Assembly (NCBI GenBank): GCA_023458315.1
Contig: JAEXAH010000021.1
Coordinates: 1-20,344, forward strand
From: Pseudomonadota bacterium
GTDB taxonomy: Bacteria; Pseudomonadota; Alphaproteobacteria; Rhodospirillales; Magnetospirillaceae
Reading direction: 5' to 3'
DNA: 20,344 nucleotides
The translations under genes were made by a program, and so were the position numbers. Shown one piece after another: positions 14,335 to 20,344 of the stretch. The notes beneath the pieces are model-generated. The model did no database searches. It had not been told where the DNA came from and saw only the letters and a list, made by a program, of their open reading frames with translations. The first letter of the stretch is position 1. Each line of letters begins with the position of its first letter.

Positions 14335-14763
14335 TTACAACAGCCGCAACTCGGCGGCCACGCCCAGCGCGGGGCCGCCGTCGCGGCGCACCACCGCCGC
14401 CACCATCTGGGCGCGCAACAGGCGGAAGGTCAGACTGACCGCCACCGCGCCTTCGCCCGCGCCGAAGCGGACGCGGCGCGGCGGCACGATGTTGCCGGGC
14501 GCGAACAGCGTCACCACCCGCTCATCCCCGGCCATCCCATCGTCCAGCCGGGCATGCACCACCACTTCGCGGCCGAATTCCGCCGTCAGCGGCGCCACCA
14601 GCATCAGCCCCCGGCCCCACGTCACCGCATCCGGATCGATCCCGGCCCGTGCCGCCGCCTGCGCGAACAACGGCTCGCGGCTGGAGCGGACGGGCAGCGG
14701 CACCAGGGCCAGCGAAGGACGCCGCACGAAATCCCGGCGGGTGATGGGCACGATCACGGACAT
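14335..14763 (-). CDS. SoxY-like domain protein lacking the carrier cysteine
   Basis: The 142-residue protein starts with an ITRRDFVRR segment like a weak twin-arginine signal. The second half follows the SoxY fold pattern: MLVAPLTAEFGREVVVHARL, then DERVVTLFAPGNIVPPRRVR and VSLTFRLLRAQMVAAVVRRD. The APxxAExGxxVxV and V-x2-FxxGN-x3-P steps align with the SoxY encoded at 10065 and with canonical SoxY. It ends at AAELRLL, with no GGCGG arm and no cysteine anywhere. It could be a structural or regulatory SoxY relative, or a degenerate copy. A GGAGGC ribosome binding site supports the ATG at 14763. It is convergent with cysK and has an AT-rich upstream region with a candidate operator. Confidence 0.6.
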   Translation of the reverse strand: MSVIVPITRRDFVRRPSLALVPLPVRSSREPLFAQAAARAGIDPDAVTWGRGLMLVAPLTAEFGREVVVHARLDDGMAGDERVVTLFAPGNIVPPRRVRFGAGEGAVAVSLTFRLLRAQMVAAVVRRDGGPALGVAAELRLL

Positions 14764-14781
14764 GGCGCCTCCATAAATCTG

Positions 14782-14798
14782 ATTTCTTGTAGAGAAAT
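14782..14798. promoter_or_regulatory. Candidate operator (ATTTCT-N5-AGAAAT) upstream of the SoxY-like gene
   Basis: This perfect 6-bp inverted repeat with a TGTAG spacer lies 18 nt before the minus-strand ATG. Its core, TTCTTGTAGAGAA, shares 11 of 13 positions with 7121-7133 upstream of the sulfur operon. No regulator gene is in the window. Confidence 0.4.
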
Positions 14799-14936
14799 AT
14801 GTTCAGCCCTTCGCGTCAAGCGAGAATAGTCCACATATGCAATAGACTGTTTTTTATTTAACAAAGTTGAGATGTGCTTTCACGTCGAAATACAAAGAAA
14901 ACCCGACACCATCCCGGAACGCCCGCAAGGTGGCAG

Positions 14937-15458
14937 ATGATCGACCGAGCCAGCATCATTGCCGCGAACTGGTGCAACCGGGTGTTCGCCCGCGAGACGG
15001 TGGAAGAGACGTTCGATTTGTCGCAGCCGACCGACGCCCTCTATCTGGCGCGCTGGCCGGTCATCACGCCCGAAGCCGCGACCATGGGCGGCGTCGAAGT
15101 CGAGAGCTGGCAAGCCGTCGTCGAGGACGGCACATGCCATCGCTTGGTCAATAACAAGCCAGTGCCATGGCCGAGCGCCCGCATCGTGGTGCGCTATACC
15201 GCAGGCTATGTCCTGCCCGGAGAAACGGACAACCTGATCCCGGCGGGGTACTTCCGCCTGCCCGCCGATGTGGAAGCCGGGTGCCTCGCCCTGGTCCGCC
15301 GCCTCTATTACGGCCGCGACCGCGATCCCGGCGTGCGCTCCGTCGGATCCGGCGGCGACAGCGTGACCTATGGGACGTTCGGTCGCCTCGATGGCGAAGG
15401 CATGCCGGGAGAGGTGGTCAGCCTGCTGTCGCCGTACTGGCTTCCGCGCATGCGATAA
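14937..15458 (+). CDS. Phage head-tail connector (gp6/phiE125 gp8-like), N-terminally truncated remnant
   Basis: The 173-residue reading frame resembles the head-tail connector proteins of tailed phages. The landmarks are an ANWCNRVFARETVEETFDL segment, a central LARWPVITPE strand, PSARIVVRYTAGYVLPGE, and the C-terminal helix LPADVEAGCLALVRRLYYGR. The usual N-terminal 25-30 residues (a LxxAKxxLRV-type helix) are absent. The sequence upstream of the ATG at 14937 is AT-rich and unrelated, although the frame stays open to 14874. No other phage structural gene is present, so this is a stranded fragment of a former prophage. Whether it is expressed is unknown. Confidence 0.6.
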   Translation: MIDRASIIAANWCNRVFARETVEETFDLSQPTDALYLARWPVITPEAATMGGVEVESWQAVVEDGTCHRLVNNKPVPWPSARIVVRYTAGYVLPGETDNLIPAGYFRLPADVEAGCLALVRRLYYGRDRDPGVRSVGSGGDSVTYGTFGRLDGEGMPGEVVSLLSPYWLPRMR

Positions 15459-15513
15459 CCAGATGAGCGGTTATTGAAAGGGCGGGATCTCGGGATGAGG
15501 TTCCGTCCTTCGG

Positions 15514-15819
15514 CTATTTTTCGAGCCCGGCCGACTTCCGCAGGCTCTCATTGATGCGGGACTGCCAGCCGGGACCAGCTTGGCGGAAGAATTCCACCAC
15601 ATCGGCATCGAGGCGGAGCGTCACCTGCTTTTTCGGCGCCTCAACCTTCGGGCGGCCACGGTTTTTGCGCAGACTTTCCGCCAGCTCGGGAAAAGCCTCG
15701 CTGAAGGGCTTGGCCTGTTTGAAATCGGCTTCGGTCCATTCGGGATTGTTGCCGACGGCGTCCCAATCCTCCTTGGTGAAGCCGTGCCCCTCTTCGAATT
15801 CAGTGCGCTTGGTGGGCAT
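15514..15819 (-). CDS. brnA: BrnA-family antitoxin
   Basis: The 101-residue protein has the BrnA pattern: an acidic N-terminal part with TKEDWDAVGNNPEWTEADF, a GRPKVEAPKKQVTLRLDADV strand-helix region and the C-terminal WQSRINESLRKSAGL, matching the ribbon-helix-helix DNA-binding and dimerisation end. BrnA neutralises the RNase toxin BrnT and represses their shared operon. The ATG at 15819 lies inside the end of the brnT reading frame, with AAGGAG 8 nt upstream, the normal brnT-brnA overlap. Here the toxin is broken, so this antitoxin is an orphan. Confidence 0.85.
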   Translation of the reverse strand: MPTKRTEFEEGHGFTKEDWDAVGNNPEWTEADFKQAKPFSEAFPELAESLRKNRGRPKVEAPKKQVTLRLDADVVEFFRQAGPGWQSRINESLRKSAGLEK

Positions 15820-16007
15820 CGAACAGGCTCCTTTCCTGTTTGCTGGCTGGCCGCCTGCTGATGATGGATAGCCCCTCGCTGCCGAGCAGGGCGAAGACCA
15901 CAGCAATGGCCCCATCTTCGAAGCGGCCGATGGCCTGAAAGCGCCCCATCCTCCAGATCGGCGAAATCCAACCCATGCTTCAGCAGGTTGGCGGCACGTT
16001 TCGCGGC
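15800..16007 (-). pseudogene. BrnT toxin remnant (truncated and internally deleted)
   Basis: One frame reads AAKRAANLLKHGLDFADLED, the BrnT N-terminal motif without its normal start and WDP segment. A second frame then reads FQAIGRFEDGAIAVVF, LSIISRRPANKQERSLFDA, the BrnT C terminus, ending at the TGA at 15800-15802 within brnA. About 20 residues between the two pieces are missing, and the frame differs. A complete BrnT is about 90 residues; here both the start and the middle are lost, so no functional RNase toxin can be made. Confidence 0.75.
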
Positions 16008-16011
16008 ACAT

Positions 16012-16043
16012 GAAAAAGCCCCCAGCCTTGCGGCTAGGGGCTT
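16012..16043 (-). terminator. Intrinsic terminator downstream of the tRNA fragment
   Basis: On the minus strand, AAGCCCCTAGCC pairs with GGCTGGGGGCTT (12 bp, one G-T pair) around a GCAA loop and is followed by TTTTTC. It lies 18 nt past the CCA of the tRNA fragment, so it is probably the terminator of the original tRNA gene. Confidence 0.8.
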
Positions 16044-16061
16044 GATTTCATTACTGAAACT

Positions 16062-16106
16062 TGGTTGCGGGAGCAGGGTTTGAACCTGCGACCTTCAAGT
16101 TATGAG
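16062..16106 (-). other. 3' half of an initiator-tRNA-like gene (probable attachment-site scar)
   Basis: Read on the minus strand, the sequence starts in an anticodon loop CTCATAA (CAT). It continues with CTTGAAGGTCG, the T arm GCAGG-TTCAAAC-CCTGC and TCCCGCA, and ends in A-CCA. These features match the 3' half of initiator tRNA-Met. The 5' half is missing: the bases before the anticodon loop cannot form the anticodon stem, and no matching TGCGGGA acceptor strand is seen. A tRNA cut exactly at the anticodon loop is the usual product of tyrosine-recombinase integration. By that logic the inserted element would lie to the right (above 16106). Confidence 0.75.
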
Positions 16107-16446
16107 TCGTCTGGACGCCTGTACGTTTACTTTCGCCATATTCTGAACGAACCGCCATTTTAGCCGCTCTCCGTCGCATTTTCCCGCCTATATACTGCGT
16201 CGAATTACGCTTCAACACCCAGGATTTTGTCGCCTATTGCTGCCGCCACGCTACCAGGATTCCGCTGTTTGATTGGCTCGGTAGCAAGGCACATCATGGG
16301 GTTTAGCGGCGGCGGGGGAAAAAGATTATCATTTTTGGAACCGAAAATGACCTGGGCGCCACCAAGTGGCGTGGCGCACAAAATCCATGTCAATTCGCCA
16401 GATGTAGCAGAATCAGCACAGTTACCATACGGTCCTCCGCCACGTC
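16107..16446. other. Gene-poor 340-bp stretch
   Basis: Two short overlapping open frames (16227-16457 plus; 16205-16567 minus) exist, but neither has a convincing ribosome binding site or resembles a known family, and the minus frame overlaps the DUF6880 gene end. A small inverted repeat, GCGCCACCAAGTGGCG, occurs at about 16357-16372. I see nothing else. Confidence 0.4.
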
Positions 16447-17901
16447 TCAAGAAATAAAGCTCCAGAATGAAGTCTTCTTTGCATGCTCCCTGCGTAGCCT
16501 GGCGACATAATCGTCGTGCATCTCGAATGCCCCAAAATCGCGGATGGCCGACGACAGGCTGGAGCACTCCAGCAAATGGCGGGCGGTGTGCTTGTACCGG
16601 CTCGATCGGCTGTGCGTCAGGGAGAAATCGATCAGCGCCCGCAGCACCAGCGTCGCGGCAAGAGGATGCTTGGCCGCAAGCGCTTCAGCCACCCGGGGCA
16701 AAATCTCATATTGGTCCCCGTCCAGTTCGCCCGAACGCTGGACCACGAGGGTTGCAGCCCGATCCAATGCAGGCCAGGACACCAGGAAGAACAAAGCCTG
16801 GATCAGACTCTGGGATTTTTGAGCGTAATCGAGCGCCTTTTCCTCGGCTTCGACATCGTCGAAATCGGCAAGCCGCTTCAGATAGGCGCGAAGATGGTCC
16901 GGCGACAGGGAACGCTCGAAACAGCCCCAACGCGCGGCCTGAGCCTCCTCGGGGCGCCCGAGGGCGTCAAGGACTTCAATCCGTGCATCCTCCCATTCGA
17001 AGTCCGGCCAGTCCCAGCTATCGGATTTCCGATGCTCGCCCGCATCGATGAAGGCCAGCGCCTCCTCTGCCCTCCCCGCCGCCAGGAGCCGCTTCCCAAT
17101 CTCGGCGGCGATCTTGGGAACCTTGCGGGTCTTCTCATCGTACAGGCCGATGAAGGAATCGACATCCCCCTGGGCATCGGCGATGTCTTTCAGTGCCAGA
17201 CTGACGGTGCTCAGCCTGGAGCGCTCGGCAATCTCGTCTTCGTAAATCGTTCCACCAGCCCCCCAGCCGATGGCTCGGCGATCCTTGTCCGCCGGCCGCT
17301 TCACCGGCTGGTTCGACAGATCGATCATGCGCTGCTTCAGGTGCTCCAAGCCGCTCGGGCCAAGGGCGGGAGCCGCAATGCCGATCAGACCATCGTATTG
17401 GCCGTAATCGTTCACGACCAGGGCGTCGAAAACCCGGTCGGCAAAAGCGATCGGATTGACCTTGGCCAGGGCAGCAACATGGCCGATGTCCTCGCAGGCA
17501 TCATGGAAAATGCCGATCATGGTGCCACTGCCGTCGTCGCTGCGTTCGAAGATCGACGTGGCCAGGGCCATGAACCGCCAGAGGAGTTCGAGCGCCTCCT
17601 TCGTGTCCGCCTTCGCCACCTTCTCGACAATGGCCTGCCGCTGAGTTTCAAGGTCGCCGGCAATGGCCCGGACACTGCGCCAGTCGATGAAGGACTGCGA
17701 CCGGGCGATCGAGGTCAACCGCTTCCGGATTTCCTTGGCCAGTTCGCTTGGGCTCCCCGTCCCGGCCAGTTCCATCCGCAGGCGGCGCTTCGCCGCAGCA
17801 TCCCCCGTGCTGATCTCGATCAGAAGTTCGGCCAGGCGCCCGGCCCCGAGGGCTTCCAGGTTCTTGGCATTGAGGGTTGTCTTCAAGGCCACTGCACACA
17901 C
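16447..17901 (-). CDS. DUF6880-family protein (function unknown)
   Basis: The protein has up to 484 residues. The N-terminal LKTTLNAKNLEALGAGRLAE matches DUF6880 proteins as I recall them. The rest is helical: a DWRSVRAIAGDLETQRQAI segment, then TPR-like pieces such as AGRAEEALAFIDAGE, DSWDWPDFEWEDARIEVLDA and LADFDDVEAEEKALDYAQKS. There is no membrane segment or catalytic motif I can identify. The first possible start is a GTG at 17901. The GTG at 17892 (reading MALKTTLNAKN) fits the family start better and has GGGGTG about 7 nt upstream. It follows the truncated ankyrin gene by 15 nt on the same strand, so they were probably co-transcribed. The IS630 insertion may have cut it off from its promoter. 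Confidence 0.65.
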   Translation of the reverse strand: MCAVALKTTLNAKNLEALGAGRLAELLIEISTGDAAAKRRLRMELAGTGSPSELAKEIRKRLTSIARSQSFIDWRSVRAIAGDLETQRQAIVEKVAKADTKEALELLWRFMALATSIFERSDDGSGTMIGIFHDACEDIGHVAALAKVNPIAFADRVFDALVVNDYGQYDGLIGIAAPALGPSGLEHLKQRMIDLSNQPVKRPADKDRRAIGWGAGGTIYEDEIAERSRLSTVSLALKDIADAQGDVDSFIGLYDEKTRKVPKIAAEIGKRLLAAGRAEEALAFIDAGEHRKSDSWDWPDFEWEDARIEVLDALGRPEEAQAARWGCFERSLSPDHLRAYLKRLADFDDVEAEEKALDYAQKSQSLIQALFFLVSWPALDRAATLVVQRSGELDGDQYEILPRVAEALAAKHPLAATLVLRALIDFSLTHSRSSRYKHTARHLLECSSLSSAIRDFGAFEMHDDYVARLRREHAKKTSFWSFIS

Positions 17902-17916
17902 CCCATTCGCGGTCGA

Positions 17917-19355
17917 TCATCCTTTCAGAATAGCAAGCACACCCTGGCTCCCAAACCCAGTTGCGATGGCGAGGCAATCGTTACCCTGATCGTCTTTCAG
18001 ATCGGGGTCTCCACCCGCATCAACCAGCAGGCGGAAAACGTCTGCCGCATCGGATTCCGCTGCCAACATCAGTGGGGTACGGCCTGGTCCCGGCTTGGAA
18101 TGCCTACGATTAGGATCCGCGCCATGCCTCAAAAGATAATCAGCAATTTTGAGATAGTGCTCCCGAGGGACGCGGGTGGCCTTTTGGGCGAACTCATCAG
18201 CAACCCGCCCCATGATGTTTACCCCTGCCATCTTCCACCTGGAAACGCGGTCACCCATGGCCCCCGCCCATCCACCGGAATACCGCCGAAGAATTTCCCT
18301 GTCGTCAGCCGAAGGGAAGGCCATCCGGTGCAGCAAATGCCCCTTAAGCCAACCGGGTCGATAAACGGCGAATCTTTCGACACAAACATAGAGCGGGGTC
18401 TGGGGCGGATAACCTGCAGGCTGATCGGCACTTGCCCCCATCTCAAGGAGTCTGGACACGACTACGGGATCGCCGAGAAGCACCGAGAGATATAGCGGTG
18501 ACAAACGCTTTTTCGCCGTCAACCGGTCAAGCGTTTCCCTTTTGTACTGCCACGCCAGCAGGAGATCCAGGACCTGACGACCCCGACCACTTTCGGCACA
18601 TTGCAGAGCATTCAGGAGGGCGGAGCCACCTTGCTCGTCCGGTTTGTTCACATCCGCGTCAGCTTCAAGCAGGCGCCGAACGTCCTCTACGCTGTCCTCT
18701 GATGCGAACCAAATCAGTTGCGGGCGGCGATACTTACGCCCGTCGAATGTGGGAATGCTGATTACGCGATCCGGATTGGCCAAATCTGGTTTGAGACGAT
18801 CGGCGGCGGCTTGATCGATAGCTCGAAACGGGAGACCTATGCCGACGTTGGATTTTGCTTCCGCCTCATGGAATCGAGATTGGGCGGGAAACAGAATGCC
18901 GAAGGCTTGGTCCAGTTGCTCCATCTCCCAATCAGAAACAACCTCCACATTTTCTTGCGATTTTGAAAACACCTCAGCAAAAAGCCCCATGGCCAACGCC
19001 CGATGCTTCAAGCGCTTGATTATGGGTTTCTTGCGCAGGTGAGCCGCAAGGGAAATGCCCTCCTCCAAAATTTGCTTTTGGTTTTCGCCCGCCCGGTATA
19101 GAGCTTGATTCGCCGCACGCTCGTAATACTCAAGGGCTTTATCTTCGTTGCCGGCGAGCACATGCCACCGCCCCTCGCACCAATCGAGGAAATACCGGGT
19201 GCGCCGGTCGGGGTCGAGCTTGTCCGTCAATGCCGTGAAACGGTCGAGTTCACTGCGGGCGCTCGCTTGAGCGCCAACATCTTTCGGATGAGTCCGCGCC
19301 AGTTTAGAGCGAATTTCGAGCGTCGCGAATCGCGAGGGATTCCCAAGGGGCTGAA
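17917..19355 (-). pseudogene. Ankyrin-repeat protein, 5' end removed by IS630 insertion
   Basis: The C-terminal part is clearly ankyrin: VEDVRRLLEADADVNKPDEQ-GGSALLNAL, LSPLYLSVLLGDPVVVSRLL-EMGASADQP, IADYLLRHGADPNRR...GRTPLMLAAESDAADVFRLL and VDAGGDPDLKDDQGNDCLAI. The N-terminal part is TPR-like (AGNEDKALEYYERAANQAL). The first start codon in frame is a TTG at 19230 (437 residues), but protein-like sequence stays open upstream of it, reading FATLEIRSKLARTHPKDVGA just ahead of RSELDRFTALTDK. It runs to the edge of the IS630 element near 19355. The original N terminus therefore lies beyond the insertion and is lost here. Ankyrin repeats mediate protein-protein contacts; the specific role is unknown. 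Confidence 0.7.
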
Positions 19356-19369
19356 AATCTGATTCATGA

Positions 19370-19400
19370 TGCTTGCTGGAGCGAGGAGGCCAGCAAGCAT
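19370..19400 (+). promoter_or_regulatory. Hairpin enclosing the transposase ribosome binding site and start
   Basis: GCTTGCTGG (19371-19379) pairs with CCAGCAAGC (19390-19398) and extends by two base pairs into the AT of the ATG at 19399. The 10-nt loop holds AGGAGG (19384-19389). An mRNA folded this way would hide the start codon and could limit transposase synthesis, as documented for some other insertion sequences. Confidence 0.55.
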
Positions 19401-19785
19401 GGGTCAGCCTCTATCGATGGATTTACGGTCGCGGGTCTTGGCGGCGATTGACGACGGCATGAGTTGCCGGTCGGCGGCGGCTCGGTTCGGCGTGGCAGCC
19501 TCGACGGCGATCCGGTGGCATGGGCAGCGCCGCGACACCGGCAGTTTCGCCCCGAAGCCTCAAGGTGGCGACATGCGGTCGCACCGGGTTGAGGAGCGGC
19601 GGGACGACATCCTGGCCATCTGGAATGCCCGCAAGGACATCACCCTGGATGAGCTTCGCGATGCGTTGGCCGACATCGGCCTGACGGTATCGCGCGTTGG
19701 TCTTCATCGTTTCTTCGTCCGCCACGGGATCACGCGGAAAAAAAGACCGGCCACGCGATCGAGCAAGACCGTCCCGACATCCTGA
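19399..19785 (+). CDS. IS630 transposase, upstream frame (OrfA, helix-turn-helix part)
   Basis: The 128-residue reading frame starts MGQPLSMDLRSRVLAAIDDG and carries the IS630 N-terminal helix-turn-helix (SCRSAAARFGVAASTAIRWH). A second helical part follows, ending SRVGLHRFFVRHGITRKK. The ATG at 19399 has AGGAGG 9 nt upstream. At 19738-19744 there is a run of seven A; after it this frame reads through unrelated residues to a TGA at 19783-19785. The catalytic domain lies in the -1 frame. Confidence 0.88.
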   Translation: MGQPLSMDLRSRVLAAIDDGMSCRSAAARFGVAASTAIRWHGQRRDTGSFAPKPQGGDMRSHRVEERRDDILAIWNARKDITLDELRDALADIGLTVSRVGLHRFFVRHGITRKKRPATRSSKTVPTS

Positions 19786-20344
19786 CCGAGCGGCAGGACT
19801 GGTTCGACGGCCAACTCGACCTGGCCCCGGAGCGACTGGTTTTCATCGACGAGACCTGGACGGCCACCAACATGGCCCGCACGCACGGGCGCTGCTCCAG
19901 GGGCGAGCGGCTGCGGATGGGTTTTCCGCACGGCCACCGCAAGACCACCACCCTGGTCGCCGGTCTGCGGATGACCGGCATGGTGGCACCCATGGTCCTC
20001 GACGGCCCGATCAACGGCGAATGGTTCGAGGCCTACGTGCGCCAGGTCCTGGTGCCGGAACTGCGCCGAGGCGACATCGTCATCATGGACAACCTGTCCA
20101 GCCACAAGCGCCCCGTGGTTCGCGAGGTGATCGAGGCCGCCGGGGCGACGGTGCTGTTCCTCCCGCCCTACAGCCCCGATTTCAATCCCATCGAAAAGGC
20201 CTTCGCCAAGCTCAAGGCCCTGCTGCGAAAGGAGGCCGAGCGAACCGTACCTGGACTTTGGAGCCTCATCGGGCGGCTCGTCGATCTGTTCAAGCCCGCA
20301 GAATGCGCCAACTACTTCAAATCATGCGGCTATGAACCAAACTG
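19743..20344 (+). CDS. IS630 transposase, downstream frame (OrfB, DDE catalytic part), partial
   Basis: In the -1 frame relative to OrfA the sequence continues KTGHAIEQDRPDILTERQDW. It contains the whole DDE triad: Asp in LVFIDETW, Asp in IVIMDNLSSHK and Glu in YSPDFNPIEKAFAKLK. It runs open to the last base, ending GYEPN followed by TG, which would be a stop if the next base is A or G-equivalent (TGA). Joining to OrfA needs a -1 shift at the seven-A run, by ribosomal frameshifting or polymerase slippage; otherwise it is a disabling mutation. The catalytic domain itself looks intact. Confidence 0.85.

Larger units (their letters stand above)
19356..20344 (+). mobile_element. IS630-family insertion sequence (right end at or beyond window end)
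   Basis: The element holds an IS630-type transposase split in two frames. Candidate inverted ends are TGATTCAT (19360-19367) and, on the opposite strand near the right edge, TGGTTCAT (20332-20339), with further partial similarity outward. The exact borders and the TA target duplication cannot be fixed because the right end is at or beyond the last base. The left end interrupts the ankyrin gene. Confidence 0.8.

Noticed and set aside
16062..16135. A complete tRNA gene on the minus strand
   Set aside because: The T arm, acceptor 3' strand and CCA are present, but the D arm, the anticodon-stem 5' strand and the acceptor 5' strand cannot be found, so only a 3' fragment exists.
16205..16567. Short open frames in the gene-poor stretch on both strands
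   Set aside because: They have no good ribosome binding site or similarity, and the minus frame overlaps the end of the DUF6880 gene.
16516..18495. 659-residue plus-strand frame opposite DUF6880 and the ankyrin gene
   Set aside because: The minus strand encodes clear ankyrin repeats and a DUF6880 start here; the plus frame shows no domain and spans two genes.

Overview
The window is GC-rich, densely packed bacterial chromosome. Gene content suggests an alphaproteobacterium of the Rhodospirillales, perhaps Magnetospirillum-like: FCSD/SoxYZ sulfur oxidation, a TrpB2-type start, a DUF2325 protein and a split YeeE/YedE pair. The taxonomic call is inference from gene content. No magnetosome or photosynthesis gene is present.

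Layout. (1) 1-2400: the 5' tip of a TrpB2-like gene on the minus strand, then a DbpA/DeaD-type RNA helicase bracketed by two nearly identical tRNA-Lys(CTT) genes, each with its own sigma70-like promoter and terminator. (2) 2500-3900: a decayed patch with a small hypothetical membrane-anchored protein, a NitT/TauT-type ABC ATPase inactivated by a deletion in its Walker A motif, and a stretch with no clear gene. (3) 3898-7035, minus strand: a reverse-transsulfuration pair (cystathionine beta-synthase with CBS domains, and a cystathionine gamma-lyase-type enzyme, overlapping by 4 bp), preceded by a DUF2325 protein and a small possibly exported peptide. (4) 7222-14333, plus strand: a sulfur-oxidation cluster. 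It encodes a 25-residue-repeat periplasmic solenoid protein, a DUF302 protein, a second 25-residue-repeat protein, SoxY, SoxZ, a monoheme FccA-type cytochrome c and the Tat-exported FccB/SoxF flavoprotein. After an intrinsic terminator come two split YeeE/YedE sulfur-transport proteins and a cysteine synthase, all overlapping by 4 bp. A convergent gene (14335-14763) encodes a cysteine-free SoxY-like protein. (5) 14764-20344: accessory DNA with a truncated phage head-tail connector gene, a BrnA antitoxin beside a broken BrnT toxin, the 3' half of an initiator-tRNA-like gene (probable attachment-site scar), a DUF6880 gene, an ankyrin-repeat gene cut at its 5' end, and an IS630-family element that runs to the end of the window.

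How the genes may work together. FccAB would oxidise sulfide in the periplasm, SoxYZ would carry the bound sulfur, YeeE/YedE would import thiosulfate or a related sulfur species, and CysK would assimilate it. The CBS/CGL operon on the other strand handles cysteine and H2S in the cytoplasm. SoxB, SoxXA and SoxCD are absent here, so SoxYZ may serve FCSD rather than a full Sox multienzyme system.

The most unusual feature is the pair of secreted proteins built from perfectly phased 25-residue helical repeats around a DUF302 protein. I know of no named family for this repeat, and its tight linkage to SoxYZ-FccAB makes a scaffold or sulfur-binding role worth testing.
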